Assembly (NCBI RefSeq): GCF_963675165.1
Contig: NC_087393.1
Location: 2,485,502 to 2,549,501 of the forward strand
Direction: 5' to 3'
Source of the DNA: Halichondria panicea
Taxonomy: Eukaryota > Porifera > Demospongiae > Suberitida > Halichondriidae
DNA: 64,000 bases
In this document: positions 27,101 through 38,974 of the stretch, piece after piece
How the letters are laid out: each line of letters begins with the position of its first letter
Numbering within the stretch: the stretch's first letter is position 1
Program-made: the position numbers and the translations under genes
Notes under the pieces: model-generated
The model's input: only the letters and a program-made list of their open reading frames with translations
Databases searched by the model: none
What the model was told of the DNA's origin: nothing

Positions 27101-29819
27101 AACTGCTCAATGGTTGCAATGCGACAAACACTATGGGCTTCTAACCACGTTCTTGGATTGCAAACTAAAGCTTTTCTCGAGTTATGGCTAGTTTTTACTG
27201 GCAGTAACACTAAACTTCTATGTGTGCTTCTATCCTCAAAGATTTTTGTGTCATTAGCTCCTCTCTTCCCAAAGCTTTAGTTTGCAAATAAAAACCCGTT
27301 AACACATGCACTACTTGACCGCCTGCAATAACTAACTTGTTGCCCAATGACGTCAAACTCTTTTGATTGGTCAAGTTTTTCCCTGTAATAAAAGACATGT
27401 GTTTTGAGTGAATTCATGAATTCCATAGTAAATTCTTAGGTGTTCTTCCCACAACTAGTGCAAAAGGTAGTAGCCTGAGTTATTGGGGAGGGTGGGGGAT
27501 AAGTTCAAAACAGATGCACTGCATTATAATTATGGCATATTGCAGTGCAATATATGATTGCTATGGTAGTGATGCAACATGCCATATACAGAGCACTGGA
27601 TTGCTTTGATCTGCCCACTCACTGCATGGGCAACAAGCGCTAGTAATCCACGGTATATTTTGTATACGATCATGCATAATTATCATGTCTTGACGAAATT
27701 GTACTATTGTCCGCAGGTATTGGACCAATTACCGTGGCATATACTGAGGATGCTGAACAGCTTCTTTCATTTTACAACAATGTTACTGCTCTCAAGGCTA
27801 TACCCGAATCTGGCGGTGATATCAATGAGTACGCTCTTGATGCTATGCTAGATGCATTAGAGTTTACTATAAAAGACGAAGATGGTCCATTGCTATGGCC
27901 TGGATCTCAGATGATTGTTCTAACAGATGCGCCTTCAAAAAACAAGGACCTCAAGCTAAATGTGACTTCATTGGCTAAAAAAGAATTTATTTGCATACAT
28001 TTCTTTGTATCATATCATTCTTTTCTTGAAGATGGAGTCTATCAGTACGTTGCAGAAGAAACAGAAGGAACTGTTGTGAATCCGTATAGTAATTGGACTC
28101 TTGCAAGATTTGTTTCGTCATATAAAGAGAAAAAATGTGGAATTTTCATTGATGAACGGCAAAAAAGAGCTCCTTCAATCTCTTTAAAATGTAGCTCCTT
28201 CCGAGTATCACAACTGGCATCTATGTTCAAATTTTCTGGCGAAGCTAACAGCACGGTTACCCTCATTAGTCCCTCAGGAAAATCTATTGAAGTTGCTTCA
28301 AAGGGGGGAGTAGCTGTTCATGCTAGGCCCAACCCTGAGTTTGGAGAGTGGCAGGCTTGTGCTGACACTGGAATGCTAGAAGTGTCGGTTTATGAAGATA
28401 TTGTGATTGATGCCACAATCTTTTACTTCAACAATATAGAAGGATCAAATCGGACAAGTGTTCCTCCGACTGAATGTGAGTTAATTACCGTATATATAGC
28501 GTGTACATTTCAAAGGTATAAATGTTCTCGATGTTCAGTACTGCGATTATTTATACCCACGAATTTAGTATCGCATGCAATACATGCTGCAGAAAGGCTG
28601 CTATTCCGCAATCTGCGAAAACCTTTCTATCGGTCATTTCGCGAAAGTTTATACCCTTGAAATAATTACCTGCATGCATGCTATAGGGTACTTTTATGTT
28701 CTATTAATTGCAGGTTCCAGTGGCACTGCTACGCTGCTCACATCAAAGGCATCTTTATGTGGTACAATTAATCTTAACCTGATTAATCCAAGGAGAGAAA
28801 TCCTCCATACAATCCCAATGAACGGATGTGGTCAAATGTTCTCTGGCAATGCAACATTTCCCAGTGGAACATACACATATCAGATCAGTGGAACCGACTC
28901 TCTCGGTACACCATTTCAGACCAGTATCAAAAAAGTTACCTTTAGAGAGGGTAAATACAATTTTGAAATTGATGATCCGAACGATCTATTGGAGCTAAAA
29001 GGGCAAGAAACTGCGGAAGTCAGTGTAACAATACATAACAACAATCGGTTTCCTTCGACATTCAAACTCTCAGCTAAAATTCTTGATTTATCAGTTCATT
29101 CGGAACAAGTTGAAATTACTGTGCCTGCATTCAAGTCGTCTGCAGTGACTGTACCAATTGTTGTACCAGATTCGCTTTCCCATGGCATCAAAACACTCAC
29201 CATCCTGTCTGAAAATGGCTGCAATACCTTGACAGTTGACAAAACGGTCACTATCATCAAGGTTTGCAAACTGCATTTACCAGTATGCCTTGTACTGTAG
29301 CAAACGTAGCCTCACTGGTTAAAAAATACATTAATACTGCATGTATCAACACATGTCGTGTATACTGTTTACTTGCTATAATGATGTGAGCATGCAGTTG
29401 TCATATATACACATTTTTGTATTGCGCAATGAATCGGCTTTTATTCAAGGCCTGTACAATCTCCCATTGAAATTGCAGCATTTAATCGAGGTATCACATA
29501 TTAAATAAGTATCGCATGTTTTCGAAGCCTTGAACATTTCCAAAATGCAGTTTTTAGCACTACAGTATACTATACTGTAGATTGATCTTCAGGTTACTAC
29601 CAGTGGCCCTTGAAGTGTGTTGATAGACTCGTGAAATCGTTTTCTTGTGTACAGGAAGCACCCCCAGTTACATCGGCAGTTACATCGGCTCCCAATGAGT
29701 GTGGTTGCCTGAATAGTGGGATTTGCAGGCTTATAACTCGTCGAGGGCGTGTCTACAAGAGGTGTAGCTGCCCAACTGGATATCGTGGATCCAAATGCCA
29801 ACTTACATGTAAGATATAG
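16842..29819 (+). CDS. secreted/matrix-type protein: EMI-like, 10 sushi, furin-VWA-furin, EGF (5' end not found)
   Basis: Exons: 16842-16979, 17049-17149 (EMI-like); sushi 20889-21059, 21835-22005, 22910-23080, 23130-23300, 23479-23652, 23771-23941, 23998-24168, 24333-24503, 24697-24864, 24952-25116; then 25179-25877, 27717-28475, 28714-29261, 29655-29819. About 1370 codons, all phases consistent; each sushi is one phase 1-1 exon of 55-58 codons with four Cys and a WSG-type core. The EMI-like part ends KFCCSGYVG. The VWA domain resembles hemicentin (CLAFVVDTTGSMSEEIDAVK, a DxTGS metal site) and is split by an intron. Furin-type sites RPKR (25544-25555) and RQKR (28157-28168) flank it. Beta-sandwich-like sequence and a six-Cys EGF follow, ending at TAG 29817-29819. 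GTAAGA at 29809 is a possible alternative donor. Likely a matrix or adhesion protein; the partner is unknown. Confidence 0.82.
18530..19000. mobile_element. ~470-bp dispersed element, also inverted at 27300-27635
   Basis: Blocks such as GAGTGGGCAGATCAAAGCAA, CACTACCATAGCAACCATAT and GTCATTGGGCAACAAGTTAG occur here and, reverse-complemented, at 27300-27635. A third partial copy is near 53940-54035. It contains internal palindromes but no coding region. Confidence 0.65.
19621..19857. mobile_element. 237-bp TA-flanked MITE with CCTTAAGGTG ends
   Basis: The outer sequence is TACCTTAAGGTGACATATT on the left and AATATGCCACCTTAAGGTA on the right. TA at both edges would be the target duplication. 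The interior motif TTTACTGGTATTAAATTCTGCT-like recurs near 60430. Confidence 0.7.
27300..27635. mobile_element. inverted copy of the 18530-19000 element in a VWA intron
   Basis: Reverse complement of the element at 18530-19000, located in the intron (25878-27716) that splits the VWA coding sequence. That intron also holds a GT microsatellite (about 27070-27095) and G-rich runs. Confidence 0.6.
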
Positions 29820-30313
29820 ATCTATATTTTATTTTGTGGTTCTGACATCGTTCATATTGCAGACTGATGGTAAAACACCAAAGAAAGATGTGCTAACTTA
29901 ATTTGATTGCTGCATGTTAGTATAATTAGGTAGATATAGATCTCTTCTAGCAACTGTGGACTCACCGATTAGAAAACGAACATTAATGATATGGCAATTA
30001 TGTACATATCCATATGTATTGAATTTTGTGTCGCATTTTGTGTCGCAATTCAAACTGATTAGAAACAATAATTATTGTATTCATAATTAATGTATTGTGT
30101 CTGTGCGCACGCAATTCAAACTTCCCCTGTATTACTGCAGTCGTATAAAATTACATTAAAACATAGTTTGGGGTAGTGTACATGTAAATAGGCAGTCAGG
30201 TGAGTTTTGTGCATGCCAAACTAAATGGCCGGTAGATATATCGAGGTGGCCGTACTTCAGAGAGCCGGAATAGCGAGAGTCTACTGGTTTCATTATACTA
30301 CTGTGGCAGGGGC

Positions 30314-30972
30314 CAGAGGAGGGAGGACACGATTAACCTTTGCTCTAATTAGCTAATTATCGCGACCTTTTAATGACATTCTTTGAACGATTCATCTTTT
30401 CTTTCTTTATAACCTCTACATATTGGACACAAGAGCTAGAGCAAAGTAAGTCCTTTTCTCCTACTGGAGGTACCCCTATGGCCAAGTTGTCAGGACCTGA
30501 AGGTAATAGGACCCCTATAAGAAGCACCTCAAGTACTCCTATCTCTAAGATGCCTGTGAGAAGCATCCCAGGCACTCTGATCTTGTCCCTGTGAGAAGCA
30601 CTCTTGATCCTGTCTCCAGGATCACTATGAGGAGCAGCCCAGGCACTCCTGTCTCCAAGATCCCTGTGAGAAGCACCCCAGGCACTCCTGTCTCTGTGAT
30701 AAAGCTGCAACATGGAATTGTTTAGTTCAGAGTGTCTCCAACATGAAGAACATCAATGACACTAACAGTCTCAGCTTCTAGCACCCCTTTATTTGTATGG
30801 TTTGCTCTGTGCCTGCAAGAATTGCCTGTCACTCATACTACAGTACTGTTCTGTGTGTCCCAATATGTAGAGGTTATAAAGAAAGAAAAGATGAATCGTT
30901 CAAAGAATGTCATTAAAAGGTCACGATAATTAGCTGATTAGAGCTAAGGTTAATCGTGTCCTCCCTCCTCTG
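30314..30972. mobile_element. 659-bp inverted-repeat transposon (CAGAGGAGG family)
   Basis: Ends CAGAGGAGGGAGGACACG and CGTGTCCTCCCTCCTCTG. Arms of about 120 bp include ACCTTTTAATGACATTCTTT, which is related to the 949-1365 element. The flanks GGCAGGGGC and GGCAGGGGG match at 8 of 9 bases. The interior has several imperfect 'CCTGTGAGAAGCA' repeats. Confidence 0.82.
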
Positions 30973-30988
30973 GGCAGGGGGGCATGCA

Positions 30989-31080
30989 TAGTTGGGCGGA
31001 GTCCAACCAACGCTGCGCTCTGATCGAAGCGTTGGTTGGACCATAACTCTTCAATCTATGGTTGGACTCCGCCCAACTAG
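30989..31080. mobile_element. 92-bp palindromic element with 8-bp flanking duplication
   Basis: TAGTTGGGCGGAGTCCAACC at the left is mirrored by GGTTGGACTCCGCCCAACTA at the right. GGCATGCA flanks both sides (30981-30988 and 31081-31088). It abuts the transposon at 30314-30972. Confidence 0.7.
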
Positions 31081-31210
31081 GGCATGCAGGGTCTAGATCG
31101 AGGTCTAGATTGACTGTTACTGATCGAGGAATTCCTGCATGCGCATGCTGGAAAGTGGTACTTTTACGCTTTCTTCTCTAACGATTTTTACCAGTTCCAT
31201 CCAAACAACA

Positions 31211-34200
31211 ATGGCAAAGAGTGAAAGCAAAGTGGTTCAGAGGAATAAAAGATCAAGAACACCACCTCAAACTATCAGCCCATGGCCAAGGACCCTCATT
31301 ATGTGTTCAGTGGCTCTAGCAGTGGTTGCTGCTCTTGCTCTGCTGTGGTTGCCTGCAAGAGTGAATGATGGTAGATTTCACAGTTGTTTCCACGCTTTTT
31401 AGTGCTCTCTAGCTCCCGGCCATTCCTAAATTCATATTTCTAGTATTGCTTTATCAGTAGTTTGTCTTCATCCTACATTTTAATATCCCGGAATCCGGGA
31501 TTCCCTGTAGGTTATTCAATCAGCACTGTTGAGAGGAAGCGATATGATGGAACCCTAAACTACAGGTCACTGGTGTGCATGTATAATGGCACATTAAATG
31601 TAGATCAGTCTAGAGTTTGGGCTATACCTTGGTATTTCTGTTTGAATTGTCATCACAACTATTATTTTCTTGCACACAAACCATGTATGTTTATTTGTGG
31701 TATACCTTTAATTATTGTACAGTTCGCTTTTTAAATAATGCAGACAAATTGCAGAGATGAGACAGCCACTAATGTTAACAGAAACTATTGTGGACAGGTA
31801 AATGTGATCTAGCTGGCTGTATAGACTTTTTAACTGACTGTCTGCTTCTCTAAATATATAGGTGGCCAGCAAGGAAGCAATTTACGACCAAATTCCTGGC
31901 TAATAAAATCAGGCATGTTAAGGCCCATATTCAGGTATGCTTGTATACTTGTGAAGAGTGTTCCTGCATGTACATGCATTGGTTGTATTGATTTACATAG
32001 ACTGCTTCAATTTGATCTGTCTGTGTAGATGCACTTAAGTATGTAACAACATTACATTACACACATGTTTGTACTTTCAGTGTGCTTTCACTAACTGAAA
32101 ATGTTGTAGGAGGATGCTCGATCATTCATCACCTTCCATGACAATAAACCACTGGAAGATTACGTCCCTGAGCAATGGGAGAACTTCAATCTCAAAGTGA
32201 ACACCACCATCCCCACTGTTCTGCAATGGGTAGGTGACACAATCATGACAAAAAGCATAATTATCTCTCTTGTTTTTTTTAGGGTGAGGAGGGAACTGAT
32301 CCTTCTAAAGGGCCTTTTCTGTACTATACACAAGATATGGCCACAATGAGGTGTGAGAGTATCATACACGTTTTATTACAAGAGCATTATTTTAGTTGAA
32401 TTGCTGGGTGAAAACTGAGAAAGTGACCCTTATAGCACACACTATACTTGCTATGGACTTTACATTACGTATATATACATGTAGGCCTGCATGCTTTACG
32501 GGCTATTTAATACTGCATGTACGACTGTAAGAGACTAATCATCATGCTGTTGCATTTAATGATATGACCCTTTCCCATGCACGGCTAGACAATTTCCCAA
32601 TGTGATTGGGTACATTCAGCCCGTTCAAGACTTGTTCTTGAGTGACAAAAATGTGCAGGTAAATTATTTTCTTATCTGCTAAGGAAAAGGCTAATTGCAC
32701 CCTTGCAGGTTAACCTGTGGGTTGGGAGAGAAGGAATTGTGACTCATGCACATTATGACTGCACCTACAACTTCTTCTTCCAGCTGCAAGGCAGGAAGAG
32801 GTTCACCCTCTACCCACCTAGCGACCACCTTTATCTCTACCCTTGTCTGCATCCAGTGAGTATACTGATGGCAATTATAATACTTTGCATGTACGTACGT
32901 ATAATAGCTTGTGGTAGGACGTTATTTCAAAGTGGCCATATTTTCAGTTTCGGTATAATAATAATTATGTACAAGTATGTTGGGGGCCCCCTATACATGT
33001 ACGTTATTCCTAAGGAGGGTTGCTGTTTATGCAGTCAAAGGTTTCCCGGAATACTCCCTAACTACATAATTACTATAGCTATGTGTATTCAATACTTGGT
33101 GCAATTATTTAATAAACACGACTTGTGTACAGTATACACATTATTGTCGCACATAATGTAACCTAATGCGATATCCTCCATGTACATATTATGATATACA
33201 TGTACGTATCACATGTCATAAAATAATTGTATTGCATATCTCTCATATATATATAGACCAAGAGTATCATTAACTTTACATGCAGCATTATGGTCACAGT
33301 CAAGTCGACATCCTTAATCCTGACAACAAGAAATTCCCACTCTTCAAAAGGTATATATATAGACCTGTACACTCAGCAGTCATAGGAGCAATTTGTATGA
33401 CAATAACATTGCCTGCTGCCAACAAAATATATATATAATGCCATGTTCTGCACTTCTGAAGCAACTGTAGGTATATATATATATTCTATAGGAGAGCTTT
33501 TAAAGTATGCATGTACGTATGTCTAAGGATTGGTACTTTGTGATACGTATGGGAGTTAGTGTCACTTGAGGATGTGCCCTAGTAATAGTCCTGGAAAGAG
33601 CTTGTCGTGTGAGCAGTTCATGGTTAATGGTAGAGGACAATTAATTATCAGTAGAGGAATTGGTAGCTATAGTGAATCATTTGTTATCTACTTTGTCACA
33701 ATAATTACTATAAAACAATGCATGAAGTGTACCAGGAGTGCATGACTGCCGGTATGCCTTAATGCATGTTGTTGCCGTGTTCAGTGCCAGGCCGGTGGTT
33801 GCTGAGGTGAGGCCTGGCGACATGCTGGTGGTGCCCCCATTCTGGTTCCACCATGTGGAGACCCTGGAGGAGAGTGTCTCAGTCAATGTATGGAGTGATG
33901 CGCCGGAGTATGATCTCATCAATCAAGTGTAAATAATTAATTGGTTTTGCTGTATTGCCAATTTGGGTTATTACGTGTGTAGATGTGTATAGTGATACTC
34001 TGCATGTGTACTATGTTGCGATATGCAGTTGTGCCTCGATTATTTGAACACCTGATGTACAACCTTATCCGGATGGCTGAAATATTTGGATACCAGAATG
34101 AGCCTTGCCCATCCAAGAGCATGCATAATCAACAAACAATGTCCAGAGCTCTTATAAACGTACTTAATGCGTTGCCATATTCAGTAGACAGAACTAGGTA

Positions 34201-37200
34201 GCAAGCATATACTAGTAAGCACCGAACTGCTTCTGCTACCAGCAACGCCATAGTTTTCCAACTACGCAGGCACTTTAATGTGCAAGGTTTTGCTATGAAT
34301 ATCATGAAAATTTTACTGAATCTTTCATCCGGTTTTGGATGATTGGTGTTGAATAATTGAGGCTCAACTGCGTTCCCAGCTTTCTCCTGTTCTTTTGTTC
34401 TCAGCTGTTCTCCTGTTCTCAACGTTCTACTGTTCTCAGTGTTCTCTGCATTATCATAAGTTCTCAGAGACCAAGAGCACGCAGAGAACAGGAGAACATT
34501 AGAACAAGATAACGCTGAGAACAAGAGAAGGTGGAGAACAGGAGAACAGGAGAGCAATTAAGATCACCCTGGAAAAAGTGTAGAACAAAAGAATGTATAT
34601 CCCACCGTACATACGTAGTACACATACATGCATACACACATACATGCATCCTTATGTATGCTAATGATAGTCATGTCTCATGAATAATCATTAGCATATC
34701 CACCCCCACATGAATCGTGACTAGGGCTTGCCCAAAATTGTGCCTATTATGGCTATTTTTTACTGCTCATATTTTACCTTTGGCCAGTGTGTAGTCCACT
34801 GACACAATCGGTGTCTCCAGCTCAAAGGTCCACTTACGAAGGTAAAACTGAAATGGTCATAATTAGTGTGTTTAATTAACACAGTCTTTTGATATTATTT
34901 TAAATTTTATTACCCATTACGTTACAAAATCTGCAGCTGATGATGGTTGAAATAGCAAGCAATTTTGCATGCTCCTTACCATTTGTACCCATTTTTGTCA
35001 AAAATTGCCTATTAGGCTAAATATTTTGTTCATTAGGCTTCTGCTCCAGGGTTACCTATTATGCTCAAAATGCATAATTATAGTCATCACATCAAGAGTG
35101 CATGAATATGCATGGACTGGCTACAAACATGGTACAAATGACAGTTCTTCTCGTTGCATTTTGTGCTCAACACTGTCTTAGGAATACATATAGCTAGGGA
35201 ACATCATCACAACACTCACACTTTACACCTTGGGACAATAAAGTTTGCAGTTTGCACCAGTATTGCACAGTCAACTTCTATGGGAGGTGATTCCCGCCAA
35301 AATGTGATAATTCTTTTTTGGGCGTCTTTTTCTTTTTCAGAGCATAATTGTGTTGGGGCAAATTTTTTTTACGGGGTATGTGTTTTTTTGTATAGGATAT
35401 GGTTTTCTGTATGGTCATGTTTTTATGGGTATGTTTAACTTTTTTAGCTTGTCCAGGTTCACTAAACCGAACGTCACAGATATTCACGATATGAGCATGG
35501 CCTGGAGACGGGAATTTTAATCCGCTTGGATTCGAGGCTAGGCCATACCCATCTAAACAGTCACAGTAGTCCAAAATAGTACTCATATAGTGCAACTTGC
35601 TTGCTTTTATTGCTGCCATTCCTTGCTGTCTGGTACCACTTGTCAATGAATGATTCATACTTGTCTTTGAATTGTCATAATTATACCCTAGTATCTGCTT
35701 TAATTCTGTGAGAACTTCCCAAACAAAGGATAATTTTGCCTCGGTGACATGGCTAGTTGCAAGCCACGCCCCTTCTTGAACATAACTGGACGTTAATAGA
35801 TTTGCAAAAGTAGTTTGAAAGTTCCCTGTTATACTATAGCCATTCCATGCACGATTGTATATAAAAGTCTGCTACATGTCCAAGATGTCCGACATTCCAA
35901 TGACATAATTTATAATTTCATCACTGCAAATGGAGGTTAAAGATAACTGCAGTGCAGTGTGGTCTCGGTTTCCATATAGGTCACATGTGCAGTGCAATTG
36001 GCTCTAACTGCATTATATCATATAATTATTGGCACTGTATTTCCTTTGATTCGGAGGTTAAAAGGCAACAAAACTGAATAGTTGTAACGCTTTAATACAA
36101 GCCGTTATTGTTTGCAAACTGTGCTAAATCAGCTGCTAACTCAGCTGCTGTATTCGGAGCGTATCAGTTTACTCGCTGACATTTTACCACTTTTTGCAGG
36201 TATTCGCTACCTATCCCCTTTGAAGATAGTTGGAGCACAGAGGAGAAAGTTGTAGCGACTAAAATTTATATAAGCATGGTAGGTAGGTGTACCAATTATT
36301 GTTTGTATGTTGTAATGTTATTATAAGCGTAATTATATAATAGTATAATACTATTGCTGAGCATGTCTGCATGCATGACTTGTGATGTTTTCTTTGCTCA
36401 TGAATGCAAGGCATGACCATTGTTTACCTTTGTTATTACGTAATGCCCATGTGATTTACTACAGTGCTTTTCAAGTCAGCACGAATCACTATACAAGTTC
36501 AATACATTTGGCCTGGACGTTATCACGTGACTGCAATGACATCAATGCACTGAACTTGTAGTGATTCGTGAAAAGTTGAATGTTGAATGAGTACTCACAA
36601 TAACAAGCCACTAAACCATAAAGCGAGTCTAGATCTAGGTGGCTGTCACAGCTTTGTGGTGTATTCTGAGTACTCACTTCAACATTGAACTTTGAATAAT
36701 CTTCAACCTACTTGAAAAGTACTGTATATAAAGAACGTATACCATGCACAGGTAGAATTTTGGAGAATTTGTAAATTGGTAGTTGCCTTTCTTTCATACA
36801 CGGGTATCTGAACGATAGTTACGGAGAGGAGATAAATAATGTGATGTGAATTTGGCGAAGTGCAAAATAGTCCAATGATCAGGGTGCAAGGTATAAATTA
36901 AATGTACATTTTCCTCATGAAGAATAATTATTATGATTTGCTTGTAATAGCATACGTACGCACCAGTATCATGACTGCATGTGCCTGAAAATTTTATTTT
37001 TTATACAGATACTGTCGCACTTTGAGATTCAGTACATCGAATTCTTACAACACCTACTTGAACAGGTAATAATTACATAGTGTCACTGCAACTTTCGATT
37101 TCACACTATTTTTTTATCAGCGGTACGAGATCCTTATCAGAGATGAGCGTCTCCGATTTAATTCATCTGTGTCTGATCAAGTAGTTCATACATGCACTTC

Positions 37201-38659
37201 AGATCAGAAATGGAACCAACATGTGAGTATCACTGTATCATGATCATCCATTTGAAATTGTATGCTGTGCTAGTATTTTCGTATTGAGCTGAATTGACTA
37301 TCTGTACGTACGTCAGTGTGTAATTTATAATGATGTTGCCTGCTCTCATGCACTTGTATGTATACAGCATACTGTCTATGAGCCATTTTTGAGAGAGGGT
37401 GTTGATGCCACTGTTTTACTTCTCCAGAAGATAAGCATGAGGTATAATTATGGATTCACTTTTGTCACTCTATTTACATGCATCGGGGAACGATTATAGA
37501 CTCTTGTATGCATGCTTCTGATACCTGTGTTGGCATACGTATCGTACTACCTCATGTATACTAGCCTCGATTCTACTCAGGGAAGTGGGCCTGGTATCGA
37601 CTGTTTGCGCATGCGCTAATATCCCCCCGGTATCTGGGGGCTTTGGACTCAGTAAAACTATGACATCACAACGAACGGAAGTGGATTGAAGGAAGTAGAT
37701 AGAAATTTCGATTGAAGGTTCTAGCCCATCGGATAGTATTCTCTGATAGCTACCCTTAGCCTGCTATATGTTAACAAAAGACTCACAGCCTGCAACAGTG
37801 TGGATGACGATTGTCTGAACGGAGTGAAAGCTGACAAGAGCCTATATGGACAGGCCACGCCCATTTAACACTAACTTTGGTGAAAGTAGTCTACTATACT
37901 ACTGCTACTGATTCTATCAGAAGAAATAGCTGTACAACAAACCTACACAGCTCTGTCTCCAGCTAGCTAGCTATATAGCTCTGCATGTGTATGACTTTTG
38001 GATATTTTCTCTGATGAATTAGTACAGTAGAACCTCGATTATCCGGCCCTCCATTATCCGGAACCTCGATTATCCGGCTTGGCAGTTTTCTTTTTATCAG
38101 ATTAAATTATTCTGAAAATGGGCGTGTCCCTAAAATGCGCATGCGCGTTGCAGCTTTTACCATGGAGACATACCTGCTTATCTTCTGCGCATGCGCAGAC
38201 AACCAGTGGCACTGCTGTTTATCAATAAAGTGGGTGGATCAAGGCGTGGTTTATCTTTTCGATTATCCGGCCTGCTTCTGGAACCAAGGTGTCCGGATAA
38301 TCGAGGTTCTACTGTATTATAGAAAATTTTACGGGAAAAACTATCCAATAATTTTGCGCATGCGCAAGCAGTCGATAGCAGGCCTTCTTTTCTATGAAGG
38401 CCGGTGAAGGAGGCTACATGTATACAGGTATACTACAGTTGATTATAAGCTATACTTTTCTCCTGGACATGACGTTTTGTATGCACATGAGTTCATCTCA
38501 ATCAGTATTTGAGGTACATTCTTCATTTATCTCACATACTGTTCTTGTTTGCACAGATCAATATTAAAGGTCTGCATTGGAAACTTTATAGAACACTTAA
38601 TTCATCGTGTGTTGAGTCTAGACAATATTTTTTCTTTTTTAAAACATTGTTCTGTGTAA
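31211..38659 (+). CDS. membrane-anchored JmjC (cupin) Fe(II)/2-oxoglutarate dioxygenase, FIH-like
   Basis: Fifteen exons: 31211-31370, 31511-31565, 31744-31797, 31862-31934, 32110-32229, 32283-32350, 32589-32658, 32709-32855, 33286-33350, 33785-33928, 36200-36278, 37009-37065, 37121-37222, 37368-37441 and 38557-38659. Total 1371 nt, 456 residues, all phases consistent. A basic N-terminus is followed by a hydrophobic anchor (residues 31-48), suggesting type II topology. The catalytic core has H215-x-D217, T212, N221 and K230, whose spacing matches iron and 2-oxoglutarate ligands of factor-inhibiting HIF (FIH). The distal His is H293 or H294 in FWFHHVE. SVNVW closes the fold. The C-terminal ~125 residues are helical-looking and unassigned. 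The start at 31211 has a good context (CAACAATGG); an in-frame ATG lies upstream at 31139. Substrate unknown. Confidence 0.85.
34026..34270. mobile_element. partial pogo/Tigger-type element (inverted relative of 49749-50107)
   Basis: Starts CAGTTGTGCCTCGATTATTT and contains blocks reverse-complementary to 49860-50107, such as TCCAGAGCTCT and the CTGCTACCAGCAACGC-like segment. The right border is unclear. It sits in the 2.3-kb JmjC intron. Confidence 0.55.
34370..34560. repeat. imperfect GAGAACAG / CTGTTCTC inverted low-complexity repeat
   Basis: The first half is rich in TTCTCCTGTTCTC and the second half in GAGAACAGGAGAAC, so the strand can fold into a long hairpin. There is no gene evidence. 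Confidence 0.65.
38025..38314. mobile_element. 290-bp TA-flanked element, CAGTAGAACCTCGATTATCCGG ends
   Basis: The left end CAGTAGAACCTCGATTATCC follows TA (38023-38024), and the right end GGATAATCGAGGTTCTACTG precedes TA (38315-38316). Inverted repeats and TA duplication fit a pogo/Tigger-type MITE (inference). It lies in the last JmjC intron. Confidence 0.82.
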
Positions 38660-38753
38660 TTTTCTTTCCATTTGCCTTTTATAAACATAATAATTATTTA
38701 TAATCATGAGCTTATAGTTTATGATTATTCGTGTAACACTGCACTATAGCTAT

Positions 38754-38759
38754 AATAAA
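38754..38759 (+). terminator. candidate polyadenylation signal of the JmjC gene
   Basis: AATAAA about 95 bp after the TAA at 38657-38659. It is placed well for a poly(A) signal, but AT-rich DNA produces this hexamer by chance. Confidence 0.45.
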
Positions 38760-38974
38760 TACATGTACATACATGCATGTATATACAATACGGCAGGTGT
38801 ATTCATGCTCACATGATTAAATTTGCTATAATGCTATATAAATGTAGCGTATTTTGTTAGTTGTTGCATTATAATTACTTTTGTTACACTTCAACTATAT
38901 ATAATGACTTATAATTATAATTAACATGACTGTACTATAATAATAGTATGTCGAGGAACACAAACGAACACTAG

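Larger units (their letters stand above)
29820..31210. other. intergenic region dominated by transposon copies
   Basis: Between the EGF exon's stop and the JmjC gene's start. It contains a fragment of the CAGTAGACTCTCGC element (about 30225-30285), a 659-bp CAGAGGAGG element (30314-30972) and a 92-bp palindrome (30989-31080). The last ends 130 bp before the chosen ATG, so the JmjC promoter must include or abut these. Confidence 0.6.

Noticed and set aside
30357..30713. Repetitive 118-codon minus-strand frame
   Set aside because: Lies inside a transposon and reflects its short internal repeats rather than a protein.
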